A DNA stretch of 20,318 bases from a virus: positions 1 to 20,318 of the IMG/VR virus record IMGVR_UViG_3300025108_000492. One strand, written 5' to 3'. Below, in pieces: positions 7,475 to 19,900 of the stretch; the first letter of the stretch is position 1, and each line of letters begins with the position of its first letter. The notes under the pieces were generated by a model that did no database searches, was not told where the DNA came from, and worked only from the letters and a program-made list of their open reading frames with translations. A program made the position numbers and the translations under genes.

Positions 7475-7481
7475 CTAAATA
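7475..7481 (+). promoter_or_regulatory. candidate late promoter CTAAATA upstream of gp6
   Basis: This is the same heptamer as at 1795-1801, here in the 56-nt gap between gp25 and gp6. It ends 24 nt before the gp6 ATG, with AAGGGA at 7494-7499 as ribosome binding site. A start about 6 nt downstream would give a leader near 19 nt. It would let gp6 and the giant gene be transcribed independently of the upstream genes. No terminator hairpin is visible in the gap, so read-through is also likely. Confidence 0.55.
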
Positions 7482-7505
7482 TTACAAAGATATAAGGGAA
7501 TAAAG

Positions 7506-10500
7506 ATGTCCTCAACTGACAGACAAAATAGATTGTTATTATCGGAAGATTGGAAGCGTGTCTACCAGTCATTCCGTAACGCAGACTTTCAGAGTTATGA
7601 TTTTGATAACTTGCGTAGAACTATGATTCAATACCTAAGGGATAATTATCCTGAAGATTATAATGACTATGTAGATAGTTCAGAGTATCTTGCACTAATA
7701 GACCTTATTGCATACTTAGGACAAAATATTGCTTTCCGTATTGACTTAAATGCTCGTGAAAATTATATGGAACTTGCAGAGCGTAGAGAATCAGTTCTCC
7801 GTCTAGCAAGATTGCTTTCTTATAACCCAAAGCGTAATCAAGCTACTAACGGACTTGTAAAATTAGATAGTATCAAAACTACTGAACAAGTAATTGATAG
7901 TAACGGAAATAACTTACAAGAACAAACTATTGTCTGGAACGATGTTTCAAATCCTGACTGGTATGAACAATTCATTAAAGTAATGAATACAGGATTACCG
8001 TCAAATTCAGAGTTTGGAAAACCAAACAAAAAAGAGTTGATATCAGGAATATCAACAGAGCAATATAGATTTAATTCTATTAATTCAGACATTGCAACTT
8101 ACCAATATAATAAAATTATTGACGGAAGAAACTTACCGTTTGAAATAGTGTCAACTGATGTTACAAATACATCTATTAAAGAAGAAGCACCGTTTCCGGG
8201 AAATAAATTTGCATTAATTTATAAAGACGACGGAAAGGGTGTTGCTAGTAATTCAACAGGCTTCTTTAGTCACTTCCGCCAAGGGTCTTTAGACCAGGGT
8301 GTATTTACAATAAACAATCCTAGTTCTAATCAATCAATTGCAGTTGAAGCACCAGACATTAATGATACTGATGTTTGGTTATATAAATTAGATTCTGAAG
8401 GAAATGAACAAGAACTTTGGTCCAAGGTTGATGCATTACAAGGTAATAATGTTGTTTATAATAGCTTATCTAAATCAGAAAGAAATATTTACAGTGCGCT
8501 AACAAGAGTTGACGACAGAGTAACCTTAGTGTTTAGTGATGGTGTCTTTGGTAATTTACCACAAGGTACATTTAGAGTATACTTTAGATCTAGTCAAAAC
8601 GAACGCATTGTTCTTACGCCTAAAGACTTCAGTAATATTGCAGTTAGCATTCCTTATACTTCTAAATCAGGAAAAACAGAAGAATTAACATTATTGTATA
8701 GTTTGTATTACACAGTTGATAACGGCGCAACAAGCGAAAGTACTGATACTATTAGATTTAATGCACCGTCAACATACTATACACAAAATAGAATGGTAAC
8801 TGGCGAAGACTATCAAGTTGCCCCACTTGGCATTAACCAAAAAATTGTAAAAGTAAAAAGTGTTAATAGAACAGCAAGCGGCATTAGTAGATATTTTGAT
8901 TTAATTGATGCAACTGGAAAATATTCTCAAACTACACTTTACGGAAACGATGGTGTATTATATAAAGAGTATCAAAATAAGTTAGAAGGCTTTACTTTTA
9001 CAACAAAGACTGATGTAGAAGGTGCTACTGAAAATACTATTGTTCCGTTATTGTCGGATAAGAAACTTCGAAATTTTTACTTTGACCAATTTCCTAAAAT
9101 ACTAACAGACGACTTAGGTATTAACTGGAGTAGAACAACAGTTGAAACTAACTTAGTAACAGGATTATTTAAAAGTGCAGACGGTATTGATATTAAATTA
9201 GGTTCATTTACATCAACAATTATGTCTTTGTTAAAGCCAGGAACTTTAATTAAATTTATTGCTCCAACAGGAAAACATTTTGATAAAAAATTAAACATAG
9301 TTGATGGGCCGTCATCTAAAATTGGTGACTTAGATTATAAGTGGGTAAAAGTAATTTCGGTTAATGGTACAGGTATTGAAGAAAGACCAGACGGAACCGG
9401 AGCTGTATACTTAAATGACGAAATTCCTACTGGTGCTCTTTTAGGTGAAATTAAACCTGCATTAGCAAATAATTTAATTGGCAGTGTTAAACAACAGGTA
9501 ATTGATCAAATATTTGTATATAAAACATTTGGACTACGCTTTGATCAAATAAGCGGCGAATGGAGACTAGTTACCGAAAATAACTTATCAATAGGCACTG
9601 AATTTTCATCTGGAAAATCAGGAGATACTACTAATCAACAATTAGATGCTAGTTGGACACTACTATTTGAAAATGACGGTGAACGTTATACAATTACATA
9701 CCGCGGTATGCGTTATGTATTTGAAAGTGATAAAGAGATTAAGTTTTATTACGATCCTAAAGAAAAAATTTACGATAGTAAAACCGGTAAAATTATTAAA
9801 GATGCAATTACAGTTTTAAATATAAATTATAAACCAGATGATGTTAATGCATTTACAAGAGATTTTGATTGGGAAATTGTTGATGCATATAGAGATTTAG
9901 AAGGTTATGTTGATAGTAAAAAATTAGAAATTAGTTACTTTGATGCAGACGAAGACGGTATTGTTGACGATGCAGATTTGTTTGAAGAAATTGTTTCGCC
10001 AACAGTTAACGTAAGATCTAAGTATGTTATATTTCAAAAAATAACCTCAGTTGACGGAGTTGAAGATTTTAATTATCTAAACAATGATGACGATGCAGTT
10101 ATTATATTAGCTACAAAATCTGAATTAAGGCCATTTAGCGAATATAAGGATGGACAAGTATTTTATTACATTGATACTGATGTATTTGAAGTGCTAAGCC
10201 AAACATCATTAAAGTTAACTATTAGTGCAGATTATAAAGCACGTCTTGGTCGTAATAATTTAAAATTTAGATATTATCATGCAGCGAGTGCAGAAACACG
10301 TATTGATCCTAGTGCAAGCAATATTATTGATATGTATATTCTTGATAGAACATATGATGCAAATTACCGTATATGGTTATTAGAAAATTCAATTAAACAG
10401 CCACTTCCGCCAAGCAGTGACGAGCTGTTTATATCTTATGCTAGTGAATTAAATAAAATTAAATCATTAACAGATGAAATTATATACCATCCGGTTAAGT

Positions 10501-10997
10501 ACAAAGTACTATTTGGTAATAAGGCAACAGAAGATTTGCAAGCTACATTTAAAATTGTAAAAAACAAAGACAAAGTATTAAATGATAACGAAATTAAAAC
10601 ACGTATCATAACAGCAATTAATCAATTTTTTGCTTTAGACAATTGGGATTTTGGAGAACAGTTTTATTTCTCAGAACTTGCAAACTATGTTATGTATCAA
10701 CTTGCTCCAGATGTATCTACATTTATTATTGTACCAAAACAAGAAGAACAAAGTTTTGGTAGCTTATACGAAATTAAAGCAGAAGCTGACGAAATTTTTA
10801 TTAGTGGCGCTGATGTTACTAACATCGAAGTTATAGACGCAGTAACAGCTTCGAGACTCAAAGCACAAAATACAATAACTACACAAGCTGCTTCAGTAAA
10901 TGCTGGAATACAAAGTTCAGCATTAGACGATGCTTCGGCAAGAGTTACATCTACAAACAATGTAATTAATAATACTAACACAGGGACAACTTACTAA
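7506..10997 (+). CDS. gp6: gp6-like baseplate wedge protein, enlarged
   Basis: At 1163 aa this is much longer than T4 gp6 (660 aa). Residues 1-125 hold the conserved start: LSEDWKRVYQSFRNADFQSY, RTMIQYLRDNYPEDYNDY, SSEYLALIDLIAYLGQNIAF, RREVL-like RRESVLRLARLL, YNPKR. FSDGVFGNLPQGTF near residue 343 is the baseplate-J type motif. The C-terminal part (about 1040-1080) has FFALDNWDFGEQFYFSELAN and APDVSTFIIVPK, typical of gp6 dimerisation/wedge-core domains. Between them (roughly 450-950) is inserted beta-rich sequence absent from T4. It includes an Asp-rich loop DADEDGIVDDAD (813-824) that could bind calcium. gp6 forms the inner ring linking wedges and triggers sheath contraction. AAGGGA lies 6 nt before the ATG. 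The TAA stop shares a base with the ATG of the giant gene. Confidence 0.9.
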   Translation: MSSTDRQNRLLLSEDWKRVYQSFRNADFQSYDFDNLRRTMIQYLRDNYPEDYNDYVDSSEYLALIDLIAYLGQNIAFRIDLNARENYMELAERRESVLRLARLLSYNPKRNQATNGLVKLDSIKTTEQVIDSNGNNLQEQTIVWNDVSNPDWYEQFIKVMNTGLPSNSEFGKPNKKELISGISTEQYRFNSINSDIATYQYNKIIDGRNLPFEIVSTDVTNTSIKEEAPFPGNKFALIYKDDGKGVASNSTGFFSHFRQGSLDQGVFTINNPSSNQSIAVEAPDINDTDVWLYKLDSEGNEQELWSKVDALQGNNVVYNSLSKSERNIYSALTRVDDRVTLVFSDGVFGNLPQGTFRVYFRSSQNERIVLTPKDFSNIAVSIPYTSKSGKTEELTLLYSLYYTVDNGATSESTDTIRFNAPSTYYTQNRMVTGEDYQVAPLGINQKIVKVKSVNRTASGISRYFDLIDATGKYSQTTLYGNDGVLYKEYQNKLEGFTFTTKTDVEGATENTIVPLLSDKKLRNFYFDQFPKILTDDLGINWSRTTVETNLVTGLFKSADGIDIKLGSFTSTIMSLLKPGTLIKFIAPTGKHFDKKLNIVDGPSSKIGDLDYKWVKVISVNGTGIEERPDGTGAVYLNDEIPTGALLGEIKPALANNLIGSVKQQVIDQIFVYKTFGLRFDQISGEWRLVTENNLSIGTEFSSGKSGDTTNQQLDASWTLLFENDGERYTITYRGMRYVFESDKEIKFYYDPKEKIYDSKTGKIIKDAITVLNINYKPDDVNAFTRDFDWEIVDAYRDLEGYVDSKKLEISYFDADEDGIVDDADLFEEIVSPTVNVRSKYVIFQKITSVDGVEDFNYLNNDDDAVIILATKSELRPFSEYKDGQVFYYIDTDVFEVLSQTSLKLTISADYKARLGRNNLKFRYYHAASAETRIDPSASNIIDMYILDRTYDANYRIWLLENSIKQPLPPSSDELFISYASELNKIKSLTDEIIYHPVKYKVLFGNKATEDLQATFKIVKNKDKVLNDNEIKTRIITAINQFFALDNWDFGEQFYFSELANYVMYQLAPDVSTFIIVPKQEEQSFGSLYEIKAEADEIFISGADVTNIEVIDAVTASRLKAQNTITTQAASVNAGIQSSALDDASARVTSTNNVINNTNTGTTY
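9942..9977 (+). other. EF-hand/dockerin-like Asp loop within gp6
   Basis: Codons 813-824 of gp6 read DADEDGIVDDAD: Asp at positions 1, 3, 5, 9, 10 and 12, Gly at 6 and a hydrophobic residue at 8. This follows the DxDxDG pattern of EF-hand-type calcium loops, although position 12 is Asp rather than Glu. Calcium binding is inferred only. Confidence 0.45.
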
Positions 10998-13900
10998 TGG
11001 CAAAAAATGACCAAAACGAATTTCCATTGCCAAATGGTTCTAACTCTAATAAAAGAGAAAGTGCTAGACATTTACCAAAGTATTTTAGAACAGATAAAAA
11101 TCAAAAGTTTTTAAAGTCTACATTAGATCAAGTATTACAACCTGGTGTAGCTGAAAAAATTAGTTCATTTGTTGGTAGAAAAACTGCAAAGTCATATGTT
11201 AAAGATGACAACTATTTAAGTGATATATCAGCAGACAGAACTAACTATCAATTAGAACCTGCTAGTATTATACAAGACTCAAATGGAAATGTTGATTACT
11301 ATGCCGATTACCGAGATTACATAAACCAAATTGCTAACTTAGGCGGTTCAAATATTAATCATGGTAGAAATACAAAAGAAGAATTTTATTCTTGGGATCC
11401 AAAAATTGACTGGGACAAATTTAGTAATTTTAGAGAATATTACTGGTTACCAAACGGTCCAAGATCTGTAATTGTACCTGGCGAACAAAAAGAAATTAAA
11501 AGTACATATACAGTTGAGTTAGCAGAAGCGTTAGGCGACTATTCTTATGTTTTTACTCCAGACGGGCTAACTAACAATCCTATACTAAAATTATATAGAG
11601 GTGTAAAATACAGATTTGAAATTAACACTCCTGGGTTACCATTAACATTTAAAACTCAACGAACGTTAGATGATGCATTTTTATTAGTAGACGGAATATC
11701 AGCCCAAAAAGTTGATGAAGGTGTTATTGAATTAGAATTAGGAACAGATGCACCTGATGAGTTATTTTATGTTTCAAATGAAGATATTAATGCTGGTGGA
11801 TTAATTAGAGTAGCAAATCAAAGCGATGCTCAGTTTATTGATGTCGTTGCAGAAATTATTGGTAAGAAAGAATATCAAACAAGAGATAATTGGTCATTAA
11901 CTAACGGATTAAAAGTTAGATTTAGAGGCGATGTGCAGCCAGAAATATATCGAGATAAAGAGTGGTATGTTGAGGGTGTTGGTGAAGAAATTGAATTAAT
12001 ATCATCAGCTGATGTAGAAGTTTCTTTTCCTGTAGGTATTGATGTTGATGTTCCGTTTGATAGTGACGAAGGATTCGATCAGTTTCCTTTCTCACAAGCA
12101 ACAGGATATCCAAGAGATAAAGACTATATTACTATCAATAGAGCAAGTATTGATGGAAATTTTTGGTCAAGATATAACAGATGGTTCCATAAAGATGTAA
12201 TTGAATTAGTAGATACAATTACAAATAATTCTATTGCAGTTGATGAAACTTCTCGTGCAAGTAGACCTATTATTGAATTTGAATCTGGTTTAAGATTGTA
12301 TAACTTTGGATCATTCTCTAAAGGAACTGTTGACTTAATTGACACATTTACGACAGATGCATTTAGCACTATTGAAGGTAGTTTAGGTTATAATATTGAT
12401 GACATACAGTTATCAACAGGCATGCGTGTTATATTCTTAGCAGACACTGATCCACTAGTAACCGGTAAAGTATTTGAAGTAAAACTTATTAATTTCAAAG
12501 GAAGCGGAACAGCCGGACAGATAACTCTAGTCCCAACCACAGACAGTGAGCCGTCTAGCGGTGAAAACATACTTGTAACTCGCGGCACAGAAAACGGCGG
12601 CAAAATTTGGTATTACGACGGTAATGAATGGAGTGTTGCGCAGGAAAAAACGTCAGTAAATCAACCACCAATTTTTGATGTATTTGATGAAAACGATATT
12701 AGTTATTCTAACATAAATGTATATCCTGCATCGTCTTTTAGAGGAAGTAAGATATTTGGGTATAAAGTTGGAACAGGTGCAAACGATACTGCATTAGGAT
12801 TTCCGTTAAGTTATAAAAGTATTGAAAATGTTGGAGACATAGTATTTGATTTTAATTTTAATACAGACACTTTCCAATATCAAACTAATGATACATTAAA
12901 TGTAGTAGATGTTAAACAAGGATTTTTAAGAAAATATAAAGGTAAAAATTTTACAATAGCAAATGTTTATACTAAGGCTAATACATTAAGTGAGCAAAAA
13001 GTTATTCTTCAATATGTAAATGATAACACACGCATTACGTATCCAATTAATTGTTATGATCGAAGTGCCGAGCTTACTGATTTATCTATCACAGTACTAT
13101 GTGATAATGTTATAAAATATGAAAATATTGATTACGAATTTGAAGATAGCGTTGATAAAATTAGAAGTATTAAATTTAAATATGATCTAAAAAAAGATGC
13201 ATCAATTGTTATAAAATGCTGTTCGTCGGCTGTAAAAAATAATAATGGTTATTATGAAATTGCTAATAACCTTGAAAAGAATCCGTTGAATGAAGATTTA
13301 ACTTCATTTACCCTAGGCGAAGTTAACGATCATGTTTTTAGTATAACTGAAAATGTTCCTAATTTTAATGGAATATTTCCTGGGCCGTCTAATTTAAGAG
13401 ATCTAGACGGGTTAAGCAAATACGGAAGAAAGTTTATTAAACATAGTTCGCCGTTAAACTTATCAATGTACAGTCTTATCGATAAGCCGTCAAATATAAT
13501 TAACGCTGTTAGATATTCTAAAAAAGAATATGCTAAATTTAAACGTTTGTTTATTGAAACAGCTGAAAGTATAGGGTATTCAGGAAACGTAAAAGGGCAT
13601 GTTGATAAGATTATTACTGAGCTAGTAAAAAGTAAAACAAATGTTATGCCATTTTACTTTAGCGATATGATACCTTTTGGTACAGCAATTACAACTAAAA
13701 TAATAGTAGAAGATGTAGCAACTCAGTTCTATGCTTTAAATACTAATTTTACACTAGAAACATTAAGCACTCGGGCAGTAACAGTATATTTAAATAGTGA
13801 ACAATTAATACACAATAAAGATTATACATTTAATACTGAAGGCTTTTTAGTAATTACTGCTACTAAGGCTGTTGGTGACATTCTTGAAATAAACGAATAC

Positions 13901-16900
13901 GATACAACTAACGGGTCGTTTATACCACCTACACCAAGTAAGTTAGGTCTATATCCAGCATTTGAACCATATCTATATCAAGATACTTCATTTAGTAGTA
14001 ATCCTACAGTTATTAAAGGACATGACGGAAGCATAGTAAAGGCTTTTGGAGATTATAGAGATGCACTAATTTTAGAATTAGAAAAAAGAATCTTTAATAA
14101 CATTAAAATTAATTACGACCCTACGTTGTTTAATATCCATTCATATGTACCTGGACTTAATCGTAATACTTCGTTTACTAGAAAAGAAATTAATGATCCG
14201 TTAACTACAGATTTTTTACAATGGATGACATTAGTTGATAAAGACTATACTGTTAACTCTTATTTTGATACAGACAATCCGTTTACTTTTAATTATTCAT
14301 TATTGATGGATAAGAATGGAGACAAGTTACCAGGATGGTGGAGAGCAATATACAGATATTACTTTGATACAGATAGCCCGCACTTAACACCGTGGGAAAT
14401 GCTAGGATTTAGTATTAAACCAAACTGGTGGCAAGATCAATATGGTCCTGCACCTTACACAAAAAATAACTCCTTACTTTGGGAGGATTTAGAAAGAGGA
14501 ATAATTAGAGATCCTAGCGGTTCATTTAAAATTAATAAATTATATAAACGTCCTGGATTAAAAACGTTTATTCCAGTTAATGCTTCAGGTGAATTATTAG
14601 GTCCTTCTGATTGCAATATTCCAAAACGATTTGATACACAGTCATTAGATAGAGGATTTGTTTTTGGTGATGGAAGCCCAGTTGAAGATGCATGGGTAAA
14701 CAGTTCAGAATATCCATTTGCAATTTTAACTAGTTGGCTGATTAATAGCACACCATCCGCACTTGCTACTGGATTTGATAGATCAAGACAAGTTCGTAAT
14801 TCTATTGGACACATAGTTTATAAAGATACAAAGAATCATATTAAATTAGAAGACTTATGTTTTCCAACAGGTATTAATGAATCTACACAAAAATTAACAT
14901 CAGGATTTGTAAATTATATACAAGATTATATGTCATACAATCTTGCTGATAGATTTGTTGAATATCAGAATAATATAAAATCAATTAAAAACAAACTTAC
15001 CTTTAAACTAGGCGGATTTACTGATAAATCTAAATTTAAATTAATACTTGATAGTAGAACACCTACAAACGAAGGTAATGTTTTTATACCAGAAGAAAAT
15101 TATCAAGTATTTTTAAATACAAGTACTCCGATAAAAACTATAAATTATAGCGGTGTTATAGTTGAAAAAGTACAAGGCGGATTTTCAATAAGAGGTTATG
15201 ATAGCGAGTTACCCTATTTTAAATACTATCAAGCATTAACATCTTCAAAAGATATCGAAGTTAATGTTGGCGGCGTGTCAGATTCATACATAGAGTGGAA
15301 TGAAAATAGAACCTATGCTAAAGATACTATTATAGAAAATAACGGATCTTATTATAGGACAAATGTTACCTTTACTTCGGGTGACGTATTTGACCCTAGT
15401 CAACCTACAGAGTTAACAAAACTTGCTAAACTTCCTATTACTGGCGGCCGCGATGCAACCTTTAAAAATAGGTTTAATAAAGATAATGTATTAACTTTAT
15501 CGTATGGTACAATCCTTACATCAATACAAGATGTTATTGACTTTTTATTAGGATACGAACATTGGCTAGTTGAACAAGGATTTAGATTCCAATACTTTGA
15601 CGGCACAGAAAATATAATTTCAGACTGGAAAAATGCTTCGAGAGAGTTCTTATTTTGGACAGCACACTCTTGGGGAGAAGGCGCACTTATATCTTTAAGC
15701 CCTGCAGCAGATCAAGTTTGGTTTAATACTGAGTATGCTAAGGTCGATAGTGTAACTGATAATTTCTTTGGGTATGGATTATTAAAATCAGATGGCAAAC
15801 CTTTAGAAAGTAAATTTTTAAAGATTGACAGAATAGATAGAAATAATTTTAAAATAACACCAACTATTACAGCTGACGGAGTTTACTCTATTAAAATTCC
15901 GTTAACACAAACAGAACATGTTGTAATGATTGATAACTCGTCGGTATTTGGTGATGTAGTTTATCAACCAGCTACAGGATATAGACAAGATAGAATAAAA
16001 GCGTTTGGATATCGTACTACTGATTGGAACGGTAGTCTTGACATTCCAGGATTTATATATTCTGAAGTTATTATAAAAGATTGGCAACAATGGACTGATT
16101 ATGCAGTAGGTGATATAGTTAAGTATAAAGAATTTAATTATACAGCTGATGCAGTTATTACAGGATCAGAAACTTTTGATTATAATCAATGGGTACGGTT
16201 AAATGAAACGCCTCAAAGTAAATTAATACCAAACTTTGAATATAAAACAAATCAGTTTGCAGACTTTTATGATCTAGACACAGATAATTTTGATATAGTA
16301 CAGCAACAACAAGCTCAACACCTTATTGGATATCAAAAACGTAAGTATCTTGAAAATATTATTAACGACGAAGTTAGTCAGTACAAATTTTATCAAGGAA
16401 TGATTCAAGAAAAAGGAACTCGTAATAGTCTTGATAAACTGTTTGATGTATTAAGTGCTAATGATAGAGAAAGTTTAGACTTTTATGAAGAATGGGCAAT
16501 TAAACAAGGGCAGTATGGTGCAAGCGAAGGATTTGACGAAGTTGAATTTAAATTAGACGAAAAGAAATTTAGATTAAACCCACAGCCAATACAGTTAACA
16601 AATAGTGATGACGTCGACGGGCTCGTATATAATATTAAAGATTTTGAAGTTTATAAAAAGCCATTAACGTATAATAATAATTTTCTTCCTCCAAAAACAG
16701 ATTTAAAATCATTTACTCGTAGTCCTGGATTTGTTAACTTATCAGATGTAAATGTAGTGTTAGCTGATTATAATAGTATAGCTAATTTAGATATCGAATC
16801 ACTTAGTAATAAAGATTATTTATGGGTTGGATCTAAAGAAAATAAATGGAATGTATTACAGTACGTTGCATTGGATACTACTATTACTTCTATTGAAACC

Positions 16901-19900
16901 TTACAACAAAAAGTTACCGACACTGCGGCAACGTATGAGTTAGAAATAACATTAGATAATTCACCTCCAGGAATTAAAGCTGGCGACATATTAGGTATAT
17001 TTAATATACAAATTAATGACGATGCTGAAGACGGATCTACTGAGACTGAAACTGTTAACACTAAGTTATCACAGTTAAAAGGATTTTACAAAGTCACTAA
17101 AAAGTTACTTAATAAAATTTATTTTGAAAGTGATGTCCAGATTGAAAAAATACCTTCATGTCAAGGATTAGTTACAACTTTTAACTCTGTAAAAGTAAGC
17201 GATTATGTTGAAGCTAATAAGATAGCACAACAAGGCATTGACGAAGGATCGTTAATATGGATTGAAAATAATGAAAATGATTGGAAAGTCTTAAAAAACT
17301 CTCAAGGATTTAATTTATTACAACAAATACCTGCAGAAGAAACTGGCGAAAATAATTATGGCGGATCAATTACAGTTGATAACAGAAACAGTATTATGTC
17401 AGTGTCGTCGCCGATTGCTAGTAATAACGGAAAACTTTTTATATATAGTAGAGGCGGAAACAGTCAAAACTATCAATTTACACAAATAGTAGAACCAGCA
17501 ACAAGTGCATCAGTAGGATCAGGACAACTGTTTGGTACAGGACAAGCTATTAGTGCAGACGGAAAATACTTAGTAGTAGGTGCTCCGGGTGCTTCAAATG
17601 TTAAGTCAAGATACAAAGGTGAATTTGTACCTTCGCAAAATTATGATAACAAAGATATTGTTCAATCCGACGGACTATTATGGGAAGTAGTAGTTGATAT
17701 TCAAGGTGCCCAAGCACAACAACAATTTGGAAGTTTTGGGTCCATAGCAGAAGTATTACAAAATAACAATATTTTTGCAAATGAAGCATTTTTCAAAAAT
17801 ATGTTAACGGGTAATTATCCATTTACTGAATCTGAAGAAGATACACATCCTCAGCACATTCTTGTAAGAGCTCCTGCGGACCAGTATTCAGGAACTACAG
17901 CAGGTGATGTAGTTTATATGGAATGGAACGAATTTACAACAGCAAATCAAGATATATCAAACACAACAGCAAGACTTCCATTTAATAATGAATTCCCTGC
18001 AATTACACAAGAATTTTTAGAATCGGGATTAACTATACAAAAGAAAGTCGATGTAATTTTAGAGATTCCAGTATTGTCAATATTGCCACAGATTGGCGAT
18101 CAAGTTGAAGCAACCGGAGTGTTTGGATATGTAAACTACGTATATGTATCAAATAATAGAGCAGTAATTTATATTGAAAGAACAAATGGTGTTTGGCCTC
18201 TTATTGGACAATTATTTAAGGAATCTGGAGAAGTTGTTGGAGCATTTCAAAGAGCTGCACCTACAGATTCAATTGATGTTGATGCAGAGCTCGGCGGTTA
18301 TTGGTTCTTTAATACCGGCGCTGATATTGAACTTTCTGCAAATAATGTTGATGAAGCTAGAGGCTTAGTAGTTTATAATGTTATACCAACAGGCGAAGTA
18401 GACACAAATGCATTTGGTGCAAATATTTGGAAGTATAATAATACGCAGTCTGGAATTTATGGTTCTAATGCAGATAATAGTTATATAAGAACTCTTACAT
18501 ATCAAGGTACTCCAGGACCAGCAGATAACTTAGATATTATACCAAGTGATTTGTTTATTGTTCGAGCTCCTAAAGCACTAACTGACAATATAGTAGTTGG
18601 TGACGAAATAGGACTAGAAATATTACGCTTTCCAAGTGATGCTGACGGATCCTTTATTGATATTACACCAACAGGGTTAACTTATACTCAAACAAATAAG
18701 AAGCATACGTTGTATGATTTATGGGACGGCTATATTGATTTTGATTTAGACGAAACAAATTCTGTTACTGGCGCACCATTTGAACCTAAAATAGGACAGT
18801 TTGTTAGAGAGCGTACACCTAACCCAGGAGCAACGGCAAAGGTAGTATACTATCAAAAATTTAATAACAGTAAAGCTCGAGTATATGTTACTGATGTATT
18901 AGGCGACTGGGGAGCATTAGGGACAGGTAGAACTATTGAATATATAGGTATTCCGACAGACCCTGATCCAGCATATAACCAAGACCAATTACTTGGCGAT
19001 ATTAATGCAGTGTCATTAGGCGATTTAGTTGCAGATAATTTAGGTATAGGTAAATTATGTGTATTTCAATTAGATGCAGAAATTGAAACAGTGCCTGTTA
19101 ATAGTACAATAATAGGTGCAGAATATATTATATATAAAGATACATTAATTTCAGGACAACCGTTATTAGCTAATCCTCCAAGCTCTATTAACCTTGACTA
19201 CAAACAAGTATTTAAAATACCAGTCAATCCAGATGCTCCTGGAAACAATTTAAATAACTTTGGTTATTTCTCAGTATTCCAAAAAGAAAATGTGTCGTCA
19301 TTTAACCCAATTGATACATTCATACTACCTGATGTAACAGAAAATCTGCGTATAGGTAGTAAGATTAAAATAGCTAAAAGAAATGACTTATATAAAGTTC
19401 TTATAGGAGCACAAGGAAACGGAACAGTTAGTAATCCAGGAAAGATATTCTTTATTAACAAAGGTACCGACGCTGAAGGTATAGTATACGATTGGGAAAC
19501 TTCTAAAGATAAGCGTTACAAAGGTGTGTTTAGCGCATCAACAAATTATATAATTAATGACTATGTTTATTATAGCGGATATTTTTACAAAGCATTAACA
19601 AACATAGCCGGAGACGGAACAACATTCACTGCTACAGAATGGCAATTAGTAAATAACGATCAAATAAGAAGCATTGACTACTTAGGATACATTCCGAATG
19701 ATACAGGAACTATTCCAGAGGATCTTGATTATAAAGGATTCTTTACTCCGCTATCAACGTACATAATAGATGAAATTATACAATATTTTAATGGTAATTT
19801 TTATAAAGCCAAACGTAATATTCCATTAGGATATAACGAATTTGTTGATGTTAACGGAACAATTGAAGTTCCTGCAGAAGATTGGGAATTAATTAGTTTT

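Noticed and set aside
7450-7505. Possible terminator between gp25 and gp6
   Set aside because: No GC-rich stem followed by a T-run is present; the gap is better explained by the late box and ribosome binding site.
10697-10981. 94-aa minus-strand frame across the end of gp6
   Set aside because: It is a shadow of the gp6 frame, with no ribosome binding site and no recognisable protein features.
14455-14814. 119-aa minus-strand frame inside the giant gene
   Set aside because: It is antisense to the conserved block with WRAIYRYYFDTD and GDGSPVEDAW; no promoter or start signal, and the plus frame is clearly the coding one.
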